A DNA stretch of 30,348 nucleotides from CAYGBW01 sp964348185 (GTDB lineage Bacteria; Desulfobacterota; BSN033; WVXP01), in assembly GCA_964348185.1 (NCBI GenBank), contig CAYGBW010000166.1, positions 1-30,348 on the forward strand, in the 5' to 3' direction. The notes below the pieces were generated by a model. The model ran no database searches. It saw only the letters and a list, made by a program, of their open reading frames with translations, and was not told where the DNA came from. Positions 14,865-22,905 of the stretch are shown here, piece by piece (within the stretch, counting starts at the first letter, position 1; every line of letters starts with the position of its first letter). A program made the translations under genes and the position numbers.

Positions 14865-16391
14865 CTAGAAGCGATCCACGGTGACAATCTCGATCTCGAG
14901 TCGGCCGATCACATCGACTAGGGGCAGAAGGTCAGAAGAACGCTCTCCTTCGAGGAGCTTGAGATGGGTGGCATCGGCGCGCACCTGCCCAAGGGTTGGG
15001 TCGACCGGAACCCAGCCGCCCTTCACCAGACTCTCTGCCCAGGTGTGATAGAGAAAGCCCTGGTAATAGCTGGAATAGACGATCCCATTGACCACTCGGG
15101 TCGGGATCTCCAATGCCCGGGCAAAGGCCGCATAGAGGAAGGTATGTCCCTGACATTCCGCCTTTCTCCCTGAGAGCACATCCAATGCTGTAAAGACATC
15201 GACGGCTTCCCGTTTGATATGCTTCTCCATCCATTCCACCAATGCACGGATCTGGGCGAGGGTTCCCTTCGCGTCTCCTGCTATCTCCCCGGCCAACGTC
15301 CGAATGGCCTCGTTCCGGCTCGGAACGGTGAAGGAAGACTGGAGGTAGCGTTCTGCTGCAACAGGGTTTGGGAAATCCCTCTCTCCGGTATCAGCTCGCC
15401 CAGGGGTGCTGATCTGACAGTTGACTTCTTCTCCCCGGCGCTCACACCGTTGCAGCCGATCGGTCGGCAGGGCGAATCCCTGGTCGATTCCGGACACGAT
15501 CACTTCCATGAACGTAACCTCCCCTGGATCTCGGATCGAGATGTCACTCTTGATCAGGCTGAAATCGAGCAGGAGATCCGCTTTGTTTAGAGCCGCCTGG
15601 GTCAGGTATCTCTTCGCCATCTCCTCACTTTCCAAACCAGAGATGAGCACACCCCTTAGCGCCATCTCAAGCAGAGGCCTGCCTTCCCCATCGATCCAGG
15701 TCGTGGTCTTTTGGCCGTGAAGCTTGGTTTTGATCTTGAAGGCCTTGCCAGGGAATAGGTCGCTTTCTTCGTAGGCCAGGACGGACTGGGTGACCGTATC
15801 GACGGTCTGGGTTTCTCCATCATAGACTTGGTAGCTGTAACGGCGACCGACTTCGAGTCCGTGCAGTGCGGGATACAGGTGGATCACACTGGTTGGGTAG
15901 AGTTCGTCCGTCAAAGGGATGGTTTGCCGGCTGGTGTTGCCTTGGGTATGGATATCGACCTCAAGCTTCCCATCCCTTATCCTGCCGGAAAGCTTGAGCC
16001 TGTTTCCATCCAGATCGTAATCGTAGGCAAAGCGTTCAAGAGACAAATCGTCCGCCACCCGGTCGTAGGACTTGAGCATAACCCGCTTCTCAACCATCAG
16101 GAGGCGAAAGCTGAGCGCGGCTTCAGTAAGGATTTCGAAGCGGTCCGGCGCATCTGCAGCGGCTGACAGCAACAAATGGGTGAAGCCGATCTTGGAACCG
16201 TTGAATACGATGCCCGTCCAGTACTCATGATCGGGCCACTCGGCGAGGGTGAGCTGTGAGGGGGGTGAGGGCGGCTCACCGGCGTTACGAAAGTACATGC
16301 CGGCACACGCGCTGAGAAACACAACCACCGCGAGAATCAACCCGTACCGGTGCCCGTATCTCGTCCTTGTCTTGCCCTGATATTTGTTCAA
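14865..16391 (-). CDS. exported transglutaminase-like lipoprotein
   Basis: A signal sequence (YGLILAVVVFLSACAG) with lipobox LSAC (Cys29) points to a lipid-anchored periplasmic or outer-membrane protein. The first 350 residues are beta-rich and unassigned. The C-terminal part (about 365-470) is a transglutaminase-like domain with the Cys-His-Asp triad: Cys413 in AECQGH, His449 in LYHTWAE and Asp464 in VPVDPT. Such domains act as proteases or transferases in the envelope. I chose TTG at 16391 (508 residues) because AAGGGGGG lies about 9 bases upstream and the signal peptide then starts near the N-terminus. The frame continues to another TTG at 16472, inside the likely promoter. It is convergent with cobO. 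Target unknown. Confidence 0.85.
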   Translation of the reverse strand: MNKYQGKTRTRYGHRYGLILAVVVFLSACAGMYFRNAGEPPSPPSQLTLAEWPDHEYWTGIVFNGSKIGFTHLLLSAAADAPDRFEILTEAALSFRLLMVEKRVMLKSYDRVADDLSLERFAYDYDLDGNRLKLSGRIRDGKLEVDIHTQGNTSRQTIPLTDELYPTSVIHLYPALHGLEVGRRYSYQVYDGETQTVDTVTQSVLAYEESDLFPGKAFKIKTKLHGQKTTTWIDGEGRPLLEMALRGVLISGLESEEMAKRYLTQAALNKADLLLDFSLIKSDISIRDPGEVTFMEVIVSGIDQGFALPTDRLQRCERRGEEVNCQISTPGRADTGERDFPNPVAAERYLQSSFTVPSRNEAIRTLAGEIAGDAKGTLAQIRALVEWMEKHIKREAVDVFTALDVLSGRKAECQGHTFLYAAFARALEIPTRVVNGIVYSSYYQGFLYHTWAESLVKGGWVPVDPTLGQVRADATHLKLLEGERSSDLLPLVDVIGRLEIEIVTVDRF

Positions 16392-16443
16392 TGGAGCCAA
16401 CCCCCCTTCTAACGAGCTTCGGCCAAATCCATTTTCACTCCCT

Positions 16444-16472
16444 ATAGTATACCATCTGGAGGGCACAGCCAA
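16444..16472 (-). promoter_or_regulatory. candidate promoter of the transglutaminase-like lipoprotein gene
   Basis: On the minus strand TTGGCT (16467-16472) and TACTAT (16444-16449) are 17 bases apart; an overlapping TATACT (16446-16451) is also -10-like. Transcription would start near 16437, supporting the TTG start at 16391. Confidence 0.35.
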
Positions 16473-16586
16473 CCCAGAGATGGTTCGGCCTGAACCTGTC
16501 TCAATCTAACCGAAAATAGATCTACTCAATGGGGAGGGAGACAGCAGCCGGAGGACTGACGATCCTGGAAATGAGTAGAAATCGAA

Positions 16587-17463
16587 ATGGAGCGGTTATT
16601 TACCCGGAGTCTTTTGTTGGCGGCTTTTCTGATATTCATGGCATTCAATATCGATAATGCCGTCGTTCCCAAAGAAGAGATTCTCTCTGGCGGTGTCCCG
16701 AAGCACGGAATTCCGGCCCTTTTGGAGCCCAAGTTCCTCTCCGTCGGAGAGGTGAATTTCCTCAGGCCCAAGGATCAGGTCATGGGCGTGACGGGTGGGG
16801 TCCACACCCGAGAAATCGACGGTAAGCGTCACACCTTAGGCATCTCAGGACGGCTCTACAAAAGCAATATCCTCCTTTACGACCATCAGACGGCGAGCCT
16901 CTGGTCCCAGTTGATGGAAAAGGCCATTGCTGGACCATCGGTTGGTAGGAGACTCAGAGATCGGTTCAATCCGAACACCCTGGAGATCCTCGAAGAAAAA
17001 GAACCCTCATACCCTGGTCCCTTCGACAGATACCGGGTTTGTTCGAGACCATTCCCGAGATCCCGACAAGGGCTATTACACAAGTCGGTGGCTAATCTTC
17101 CCGGTCGGCGATGTCCGGAGGGATCTCTCTCCCAAGGAGATGGTCCTCAGCATCGAGATAGGGGGCGAAGCGAGAGCTTCCCCCCCTTCCCTTCTCCGAG
17201 AAAGGGCTGGTGTGTTCAAGGATGAGGTGGGTGAAAGGCTCATTCAGATTGAGGTGGCCCCCGATGGCGAGGGACTCAGCGTGAGGGACAGAGAGGGAAC
17301 TCAGATCCCTTCCCTTTTCGCCTACTGGTTCGCCTGGCAGGCCCTCCACCCAGAAACCACGGTCCACAAGGTGACCACCTGGTTGGACGGGGAGCCCTCA
17401 ACCTTCAGCCGGTCTCATCGTCTTTTCCGACGGCCCTCGCCCTACCGGGCTCGCCTACGGTGA
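16587..17463 (+). pseudogene. DUF3179-family exported protein, frameshifted and internally deleted
   Basis: A signal peptide (RSLLLAAFLIFMAF) is followed by ILSGGVPKHGIPALLEPKF and later LGISGRLYKSNILLYD, SLWSQLMEKAIAGP, all typical of DUF3179. The family's central block (the HEIVND...YCPLCGT region) is missing: VMGVTGG runs straight into IDGKRHTLGISG, as if about 45 residues were deleted. Then an A5 run at 16996-17000 shifts the frame. Frame one reads LEEKEPSYPG and soon loses homology. Removing one A restores EEKNPHTLVPSTDTGFVRDH, SRDPDKGYYTSRW and the rest of the family to AYWFAWQALHPET. The downstream frame runs to 17463, overlapping the end of the convergent ampG-like gene by 59 bases. 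A sequencing error could explain the frameshift but not the missing block. Confidence 0.75.
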
Positions 17464-18796
17464 AGCGTTTGGTCATCCACACCAGCAGCAACAGACCGGG
17501 CAAGGCGGCGATGGTCGTTACGAGAAAGAAGGTGACCCAGTCCACGTGATCTGCCAGGGCACCTCCGGAAGAGGACAAGAGGGTTCGACCAAATGCCATG
17601 AAAGAGGAGAGAAGGGCATATTGGGTTGCCGTGTACGCTACGTTACATAGGCTGGACAAGTAGGCGACAAAGGCGGCTGTTCCCATGCCACCGCTCAGGT
17701 TTTCGACGCTGATGGTCAGGGTGAGCATGGAGAGGTCGTAACCGACAAGGGATTGAAGCACGAACATCAAGTTGGAAAGCATTTGCAGGATTCCACAGAG
17801 AACCAGGCTTCTCATGATGCCCAGACGGTTGACGATGACTCCGCCGATTGCCCCTCCGACGATCGTCGCTACAAGGCCGAATGCCTTACTAATCTTGGCA
17901 ATGTCGATCTTGGAGAAACCGAGTTCGACGAAAAAGGGGTTGGTCATGACCCCTGCGAGGGCGTCTCCAAACTTGTAGAGCAGGATGAACAGCAGGATCA
18001 GCAGCCAGCCGCGGCGGCTCATGAACTCGGCAAAGGGACTGACAACCGCTCCATAGAGCCATGCGAGAAGTTGGGCCCTTTTGCCTCCCAGGTGCGGCCG
18101 GGCATTGAGATAATCGGAAAGCCGCTTCTCCAGTTCTGCGGATTCCTGGCTTTGCTGCTTCTCCGGCTCAGGGTTCACAAGGATTGTGGCGATGCCTACG
18201 GAAACGAGCATGGCCATCACACTATACGTGGCGAACCATCCAAAAAAGGAGGCTAAGTAGAGGGCTCCGGCCCCGGAGGTCAGCATACCGAGCCGATAGC
18301 CGAGAACGATCATCGCCGCACCAGCGCCGTACTGTCGCTCTTCCAGGATCTCCACACGATAAGCGTCGATGACGATATCCTGGCTAGCGGAACAGAAGGC
18401 GACCAGCAAAACAAAAACCGCGGTAAGGCCCGGCTCCACAGATGGGTTTGTGGAACCCAGGCCGAAGGTGGCTGCCATCAAAGCCAATTGGGTGGTTATC
18501 GCCCAGCCTCGTCGCCGGCCTAAACCACGCGTGAGAAAAGGAATCGGCAGCCGATCGATAAGGGGTGCCCAGAGAAACTTGAAGGTATAGGGCGTACCGA
18601 CCAACGCGAACAGGCCGATGGTGGTCTTGCTCACCCCCACCTCAGCCAGCCAAATGGAGAGGGTACCAAAGGTGAGAGCCAGGGGCAGGCCGCTCGAGAA
18701 GCCCAGGAAGAGAATGGCCAGGACCCGGCGATCCTTGTAAACAGCGGTGGCTTTTAGCCAACCTCTGATGGGCGTATCGTGGGTGTCCCCATTCAT
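17405..18796 (-). CDS. ampG: AmpG-type muropeptide MFS permease
   Basis: This inner-membrane major-facilitator protein imports anhydro-muropeptides (GlcNAc-anhMurNAc-peptides) for cell-wall recycling. The 463-residue protein shows the AmpG-specific blocks FLGFSSGLPLALTFGTLSIW, TPYTFKFLWAPLIDRLP, GRRRGWAITTQ, FCSASQDIVIDAYR and GAGAAMIVLGYRLGML. Twelve or more hydrophobic helices follow, with a cytoplasmic loop around 205-250. It is the last gene of a minus-strand cluster behind a lytic transglycosylase (51-base gap) and ddl, which supports the murein role. The ATG at 18796 has only a weak ribosome site. The C-terminal end overlaps the convergent DUF3179 pseudogene. Confidence 0.9.
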   Translation of the reverse strand: MNGDTHDTPIRGWLKATAVYKDRRVLAILFLGFSSGLPLALTFGTLSIWLAEVGVSKTTIGLFALVGTPYTFKFLWAPLIDRLPIPFLTRGLGRRRGWAITTQLALMAATFGLGSTNPSVEPGLTAVFVLLVAFCSASQDIVIDAYRVEILEERQYGAGAAMIVLGYRLGMLTSGAGALYLASFFGWFATYSVMAMLVSVGIATILVNPEPEKQQSQESAELEKRLSDYLNARPHLGGKRAQLLAWLYGAVVSPFAEFMSRRGWLLILLFILLYKFGDALAGVMTNPFFVELGFSKIDIAKISKAFGLVATIVGGAIGGVIVNRLGIMRSLVLCGILQMLSNLMFVLQSLVGYDLSMLTLTISVENLSGGMGTAAFVAYLSSLCNVAYTATQYALLSSFMAFGRTLLSSSGGALADHVDWVTFFLVTTIAALPGLLLLVWMTKRFTVGEPGRARAVGKDDETG

Positions 18797-18847
18797 TATT
18801 GCATTTGCCGTCTTCTTGGTGAGAAACGGAGAAGACCCTGGTGGCTC

Positions 18848-19756
18848 TTAAGAGGGCGTTTGACCGTTTTTCAATTTTTGCGCGGACTTGAGGACGGTCT
18901 CTCCGTAAAGATCACTCCGGTTGTATCGAAGAAGAATCCTCTCCTGATTCCTCTTCGAAAGCCCCGGTTTCCACCCGTGAGCCTTCAAATAATTGGCGAC
19001 ACTGGCAATGGCATCGGAACGATCCTGGAGGCGGACTCTGTTGTCACCGTCTCCGTCGACCCCGTATGTCAAGTAGCTCGTGGGGATGAACTGGGGAAGA
19101 CCAAATGCCCCTGCCCAGGAGCCCCTGACCTCGAGAACGTCCAGCTTCTCCCGGATGCCAATCTTGAGAAGAGCCTTCAACTCCCTAAAGGCCCACTGGG
19201 ACTTCCGCCCTGCCCGCTTTCTCAAATAGGCCTCAGTCACATCGGGATAGGATGCCTTTAGGTGTTCAAAAGCATGGTGAAAAAGTTCTGGATGACTCGC
19301 CTGGGAAAGGCTGGAGAGGGCGTTGAAGACGCGGTGTTTGTCCACATGGCGACCGAGTGACGATTCAACCAGGAGGATCGCCACAATGATCTCTTTTTCC
19401 ACACCATATTCTGTTTCTGTCTTTTCAAGGAGAACGCGGTTCTTTCGCAGGAATTCTCTGGCCAGCCCGGTCGAATAGGTGTCGAGGAAGTGGAGGTAAT
19501 TGGCCTTGGACTCCTTGTAAATCAGGTTTTTTTCGAGATAGAGGAGGGATAGCTCCCAGCGTTCGTCATGAAGGAGGGAATGGATCAAACCGGGGTCGAA
19601 TCCCTCACCCGTGAGCTGGTGGATCAGGGAATCCCTAACCTTCTGTTGACTCTGGAGGGGAAATCGACCATCCTGGGCCATACCATGATCCAGCCAGAAA
19701 AAGGGAACCAGCAGAATCACCAGGGTCAGCCCCAGACAGAGAAAGGGTCGCATCAT
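18848..19756 (-). CDS. mltB: MltB-type lytic murein transglycosylase (SLT_2 / GH103 family)
   Basis: This periplasmic enzyme cleaves the MurNAc-GlcNAc bond of peptidoglycan, forming 1,6-anhydroMurNAc ends, the source of AmpG substrates. The 302-residue product has an N-terminal signal segment (MRPFLCLGLTLVILLVPFFW), the catalytic glutamate Glu131 in AILLVESSLGRH, and the family signature GSWAGAFGLPQFIPTSYLTY followed by GVDGDGDNRVRL. No lipobox is obvious, so it may be soluble or anchored by its signal helix. I chose ATG 19756, with TAGGAG about 5 bases upstream. This leaves 28 bases after ddl, whereas the longer open frame would overlap ddl. Confidence 0.9.
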   Translation of the reverse strand: MMRPFLCLGLTLVILLVPFFWLDHGMAQDGRFPLQSQQKVRDSLIHQLTGEGFDPGLIHSLLHDERWELSLLYLEKNLIYKESKANYLHFLDTYSTGLAREFLRKNRVLLEKTETEYGVEKEIIVAILLVESSLGRHVDKHRVFNALSSLSQASHPELFHHAFEHLKASYPDVTEAYLRKRAGRKSQWAFRELKALLKIGIREKLDVLEVRGSWAGAFGLPQFIPTSYLTYGVDGDGDNRVRLQDRSDAIASVANYLKAHGWKPGLSKRNQERILLRYNRSDLYGETVLKSAQKLKNGQTPS

Positions 19757-19784
19757 TGAGCTCCTAACTGCTGCGCCGAGGGAA

Positions 19785-20888
19785 TCACACGGTACGGATC
19801 GATGTTCGTAGTTTCTTTTCTTTTTCGAATCTCTCCAGGGCGAGATCAATGAGTCGATCTATCAATTCCGTATAGGATATTCCACTCGCTTCCCAGAGTT
19901 TGGGATACATACTAATCCTTGTGAAACCTGGAATCGTGTTGAGCTCGTTAACGATGATCTCTTTGTCATTTACGAAAAAGTCCACGCGAGCCATCCCTTC
20001 ACAACAGAGCACCTTGAATGTCTTAACCGCAAGTTCCTGGACTTGATTGATCGTCCGCTCCCCGAGTTTGGCAGGGATCTCTAGAATAGCCCCGCTTTCA
20101 TCGATATATTTGGCTTCGTAAGAATAAAACTCGTGCCGTGGGATGACCTCGCCGGGTACGGATGCAATGGGCTCGTCGTTTCCGAGAACAGAACACTCGA
20201 TTTCTCTCCCCCTCTTGAATTCTTCAATAAGGATTTTGTTATCGTATTCAAAGGCTTCGGCAATTGCATGACTGAATCGCTCTCTTCCATCGACTTTATT
20301 TACTCCAACCGATGAACCGAGATTGGCCGGTTTGACAAAAAATGGAAGACCCAAGTAACGCTCCACATCGATAAAATCAATGTTTTTCGCTGACGGTGAA
20401 TCAAACACAAGAAACTTGGCAATGGGAACGCCGGCATCTCTGAGCAGACGCTTTGTAATGTCTTTATCCATAGCCGCAGCAGACCCCAAGACACTGGAAC
20501 CGACAAAGGGCACATCGACGAGTTTGAACAAACCCTGGACGGTCCCGTCCTCCCCAAAGGGGCCATGAAGTACCGGAAAGACCACGTCAACCGGCCCAAC
20601 AGGTGGGGAGCCAGACAGACGAACCAGCTGTTCCGCCCTCCTGCCAGGAATCAGGGTGACTGTGTCATCCGCCCCTTTCAACTCTATCCCCCTAGGATCA
20701 TCGGCATGTAAGAGGAAATCCGAGGTTTCGGTGATATGCCATTGACCCCGTTTGTCAATGCCAATCAGAAGGACGTCGTACTTCCCCCGATCGATGGCTT
20801 CAACGATGTTCTTGGCTGACTGGAGAGAAACCTCATGTTCTGCTGATTTGCCTCCGCAGAGAACCCCGACCCGGATTTTTCTGCCCAT
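19785..20888 (-). CDS. ddl: D-alanine--D-alanine ligase
   Basis: This cytoplasmic ATP-grasp enzyme makes the D-Ala-D-Ala dipeptide of peptidoglycan precursors. The 367-residue length is near that of DdlA. Visible blocks are VLCGGKSAEHEVSLQSA at the N-terminus, VFPVLHGPFGEDGTVQGL, the ATP-grasp segments PFFVKPANLGSSVGV and ILIEEFKRGREIECSVLG, EGMARVDFFV, and NELNTIPGFTRISMYPKLWE with the metal-binding Glu/Asn. It leads the ddl-mltB-ampG cluster and is preceded by a good promoter. The ATG has GGAGCAGTCGAGAA before it. Confidence 0.95.
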   Translation of the reverse strand: MGRKIRVGVLCGGKSAEHEVSLQSAKNIVEAIDRGKYDVLLIGIDKRGQWHITETSDFLLHADDPRGIELKGADDTVTLIPGRRAEQLVRLSGSPPVGPVDVVFPVLHGPFGEDGTVQGLFKLVDVPFVGSSVLGSAAAMDKDITKRLLRDAGVPIAKFLVFDSPSAKNIDFIDVERYLGLPFFVKPANLGSSVGVNKVDGRERFSHAIAEAFEYDNKILIEEFKRGREIECSVLGNDEPIASVPGEVIPRHEFYSYEAKYIDESGAILEIPAKLGERTINQVQELAVKTFKVLCCEGMARVDFFVNDKEIIVNELNTIPGFTRISMYPKLWEASGISYTELIDRLIDLALERFEKEKKLRTSIRTV

Positions 20889-20943
20889 TTCTCGACTGCT
20901 CCGTACAGCAAACTCTCAGGGGTGCATACCAAAGCCTGCAATC

Positions 20944-20971
20944 TATATACCAAGAGGACGCGCCTTGTCAA
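20944..20971 (-). promoter_or_regulatory. candidate sigma-70-type promoter of ddl
   Basis: On the minus strand a perfect -35 TTGACA (20966-20971) is followed, after 16 bases, by TATATA (20944-20949). The start would fall near 20937, giving a leader of about 49 bases to the ddl ATG. Confidence 0.6.
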
Positions 20972-21267
20972 GGCCAGGGAGAGTGAAGAACCTGGGACCG
21001 GAGGACCTGCTTTTGATCTACCCCCGGGGGGTCGGAGTCGATGGAGCGCTCATGATTTTGGATTGCAGATTTTGGAATGAGAGAACGTGCAAACATCCAC
21101 GACCCGATATTCGGCCTCCAAACGTAAGGGGAGCACTGTTCAAGTCCTGCTGGAGGAGCACGATCCTCAAACGAAGCGAAGCGACACGCCTGTAGTCCAG
21201 GACTCCAAGGACTTGCGGGTTGTGGACCCATGGCCACTCCCAGAGGACCTGGTTTGACATATTGGAG
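20972..21267. other. non-coding, repeat-rich stretch between hydrolase and ddl
   Basis: I see no gene. It holds a direct repeat GATTTTGGA at 21054-21062 and 21068-21076, a GAGGA/TCCTC hairpin around 21153-21168, and recurring GGACCTG-like words. The pattern resembles dispersed low-complexity repeats and not coding sequence. Confidence 0.4.
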
Positions 21268-21975
21268 TCAAGGGTTCAAATGGCCGGTGAACCAGGCGGC
21301 GGTGAGCCGATAGGCTATCTCACGATGGTTGGGATCGGTGAATCGGTGGTCTCCTCCTTTGATGACCTCAAGCCTCTTGGGCTCTCGGAGGTTTTCATAG
21401 ATGGCGATGGCATCACTCAGGGGAACCCGCTCATCCCTGTCTCCATGGATCACGAGGCAATGATGGACCCTCTGAAGGATGGAGGTGAGATCATGATTCT
21501 TGAAATCGTCCCAGAACGGCTCGCCCAAGAAGGGTGCCCCTACGCCCTCTCTGGTGGGCCGAACGAGTCGATGGGGGGTCGCCCAGGTTACGATTGCCTT
21601 GACGTCTTTCTCTTGGGCAGCCTTATGCAGCGAGAGGTATCCTCCCAGGCTGCTCCCCATCAGACCGATAGGGCCACCGAAGGTCCCATCGGTTTTCACC
21701 AAATCTAGGACAGTCCCCAGTTCCTCTAGTCTCCCCGCAATTGTCGAATCCTCCAGCCTCCCCTCACTCTGTCCACAACCCAAAAAATCAAACCTGATCA
21801 CTGCCAAACCCTCGCGGGATAGCCGGGTGCCGAGTTCGACATATTTCTCGCTGTCTTTGCTGCTGAGGAGGCCGTGAGAAGCAATCACACAGGGAGGGGA
21901 CTTCTGGTCCGGGAGATGGAGAACCCCTGACAGCTTCATGCCTCTCACTGAAAACGTGACCGCTCTGGTATCCAT
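21268..21975 (-). CDS. alpha/beta hydrolase (serine esterase/peptidase-like)
   Basis: This 235-residue cytoplasmic-type hydrolase has no signal peptide. The fold is shown by PCVIASHGLLSSKDS (oxyanion region), IRFDFLGCGQSEGRLED, the nucleophile elbow GLMGSSLGGYL (Ser109), the acid VIHGDRDERVP (Asp181), and the histidine KGGDHRFTD (His210). This is a short-chain acylhydrolase layout close to proteins labelled dienelactone hydrolase or osmotically induced esterase. The true substrate is unknown. AGGAGGTGG lies upstream of the ATG. It is divergent from the PilY1 block and 379 bases upstream of ddl. Confidence 0.88.
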   Translation of the reverse strand: MDTRAVTFSVRGMKLSGVLHLPDQKSPPCVIASHGLLSSKDSEKYVELGTRLSREGLAVIRFDFLGCGQSEGRLEDSTIAGRLEELGTVLDLVKTDGTFGGPIGLMGSSLGGYLSLHKAAQEKDVKAIVTWATPHRLVRPTREGVGAPFLGEPFWDDFKNHDLTSILQRVHHCLVIHGDRDERVPLSDAIAIYENLREPKRLEVIKGGDHRFTDPNHREIAYRLTAAWFTGHLNP

Positions 21976-22205
21976 ATAACCACCTCCTGGCGACTTCTGA
22001 ATGGGTTTCCTTGCCCGAACTCTGGCTCTCTAACCTTTTTTCAGTCGCAGGTACATAATGTCCAATCACTGGCTAGCTCCTCCCGTTTAATGGATTATAC
22101 CCATTCCATCCGGAAAAAGGACATTTTTTCACCCGGTCTTTTAGGCCTTCCTCCCAAAAATTTGAAAAAATCATATTATTTCAATAAGTTAAGACGAGAG
22201 GCCGA

Positions 22206-22222
22206 CTGGCATGTCCGTTGCT
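22206..22222 (+). promoter_or_regulatory. sigma-54 (-24/-12) promoter of the protease-pilY1 unit
   Basis: CTGGCATGTCCGTTGCT matches the consensus YTGGCACG-N4-TTGCW with one mismatch in the -24 box. GG (22208-22209) and GC (22220-22221) are exactly 10 bases apart. The start would be near 22233, just before the AGGGAGG ribosome site and the ATG at 22252. A TCAATAAGTTAAGA motif at 22181-22194 is shared with the second PilY1 promoter. Confidence 0.7.
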
Positions 22223-22251
22223 CAGCATCCCGTCCCAGGGAGGAACAACAC

Positions 22252-22833
22252 ATGCTCAAGCCGTCTGTGATCGCGTTCATACTTTTTCTGTTCTCTTTTC
22301 CTTTTCCCTCTCAGTGCGAATCGGTCGACTTCTTTGGATCTATGACCGAAAGAACCCCTTACGATGCCAAATACCGTGCAGTTGAAACCTATCTTGCCTC
22401 TATTCCCGAGGTGAATCCTGTGCTCTCGAGTCCCAGTTTCTCCATGCAAAAGCAGAGGATTCGGCGCTATCTCCAAATCGCTCGCAATTTCACGTTTCAG
22501 GAAGAAGATCTGCTCAGTTCAGGGAGACGAATGGACCACTGGCAGCTTCCACAGGAGACCGAGGGCCTTGGGAGCGGTGATTGTGAGGACCTGGCCATCT
22601 GGCTCTACTGTCAACTCCTGGATGAAGGCTTTTACAACATTCGGCTCACCATCGGATTGGCAGGGACAGAGGACAAAACCATGCATGCCTGGGTCTCTTG
22701 GCATGAAAGGGGAGAGATGTACATTCTGGATCCTTCACGAAAGGAGGGAATCTATCGTTCCGGTCAGCTGGGATCCGTGACGTATCAACCTTACTATTCC
22801 TATTATTTTGGGAGGAAATGGCATCACCGCTAG
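22252..22833 (+). CDS. LapG/BTLCP-like periplasmic transglutaminase-like cysteine protease
   Basis: The 193-residue product has a signal peptide (VIAFILFLFSFPFPSQC). Cys22 may act as a weak lipobox. The transglutaminase-like cysteine-protease domain has Cys111 in GLGSGDCEDLAIWLYC, His145 in TMHAWVSW and Asp160 in MYILDPS. The layout DHWQLPQETEGLGSGDCEDLA recalls the bacterial transglutaminase-like cysteine proteinase family that includes LapG, which cleaves surface adhesins. The frame is open from 22090, but ATG 22252 has AGGGAGG upstream and lies just after a sigma-54 promoter, so the longer start is wrong. pilY1 follows after 72 bases in the same unit. Cleavage of PilY1 is an inference only; a general envelope peptidase is the alternative. 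Confidence 0.8.
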   Translation: MLKPSVIAFILFLFSFPFPSQCESVDFFGSMTERTPYDAKYRAVETYLASIPEVNPVLSSPSFSMQKQRIRRYLQIARNFTFQEEDLLSSGRRMDHWQLPQETEGLGSGDCEDLAIWLYCQLLDEGFYNIRLTIGLAGTEDKTMHAWVSWHERGEMYILDPSRKEGIYRSGQLGSVTYQPYYSYYFGRKWHHR

Positions 22834-22889
22834 GGATGCCGTACGGGTCTTACCGTTTTGGGAGGAAATGGCATCACCGGTAGGGATGC
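22806..22889 (+). repeat. tandem direct repeat, 34-base core with 50-base period
   Basis: The 34 bases at 22806-22839 recur at 22856-22889 with a single C/G difference (22830/22880). Each copy contains GGGAGGAAATGG and a TAG. Copy one encodes the end of the protease (RKWHHR and stop). Copy two lies in the spacer before pilY1 and repeats that coding end out of use. This looks like a recent 50-bp tandem duplication. Confidence 0.9.
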
Positions 22890-22905
22890 TGGGAGGGGGA
22901 GGATC

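Noticed and set aside
22090..22251. 54-residue N-terminal extension of the LapG-like protease
   Set aside because: A sigma-54 promoter lies inside it, and the ATG at 22252 has a good ribosome site directly before a signal peptide.
22858..22905. Earlier start (TTG) for the first pilY1
   Set aside because: It falls in the tandem-repeat copy of the protease end. ATG 22906 has a strong ribosome site and starts a clean signal peptide.
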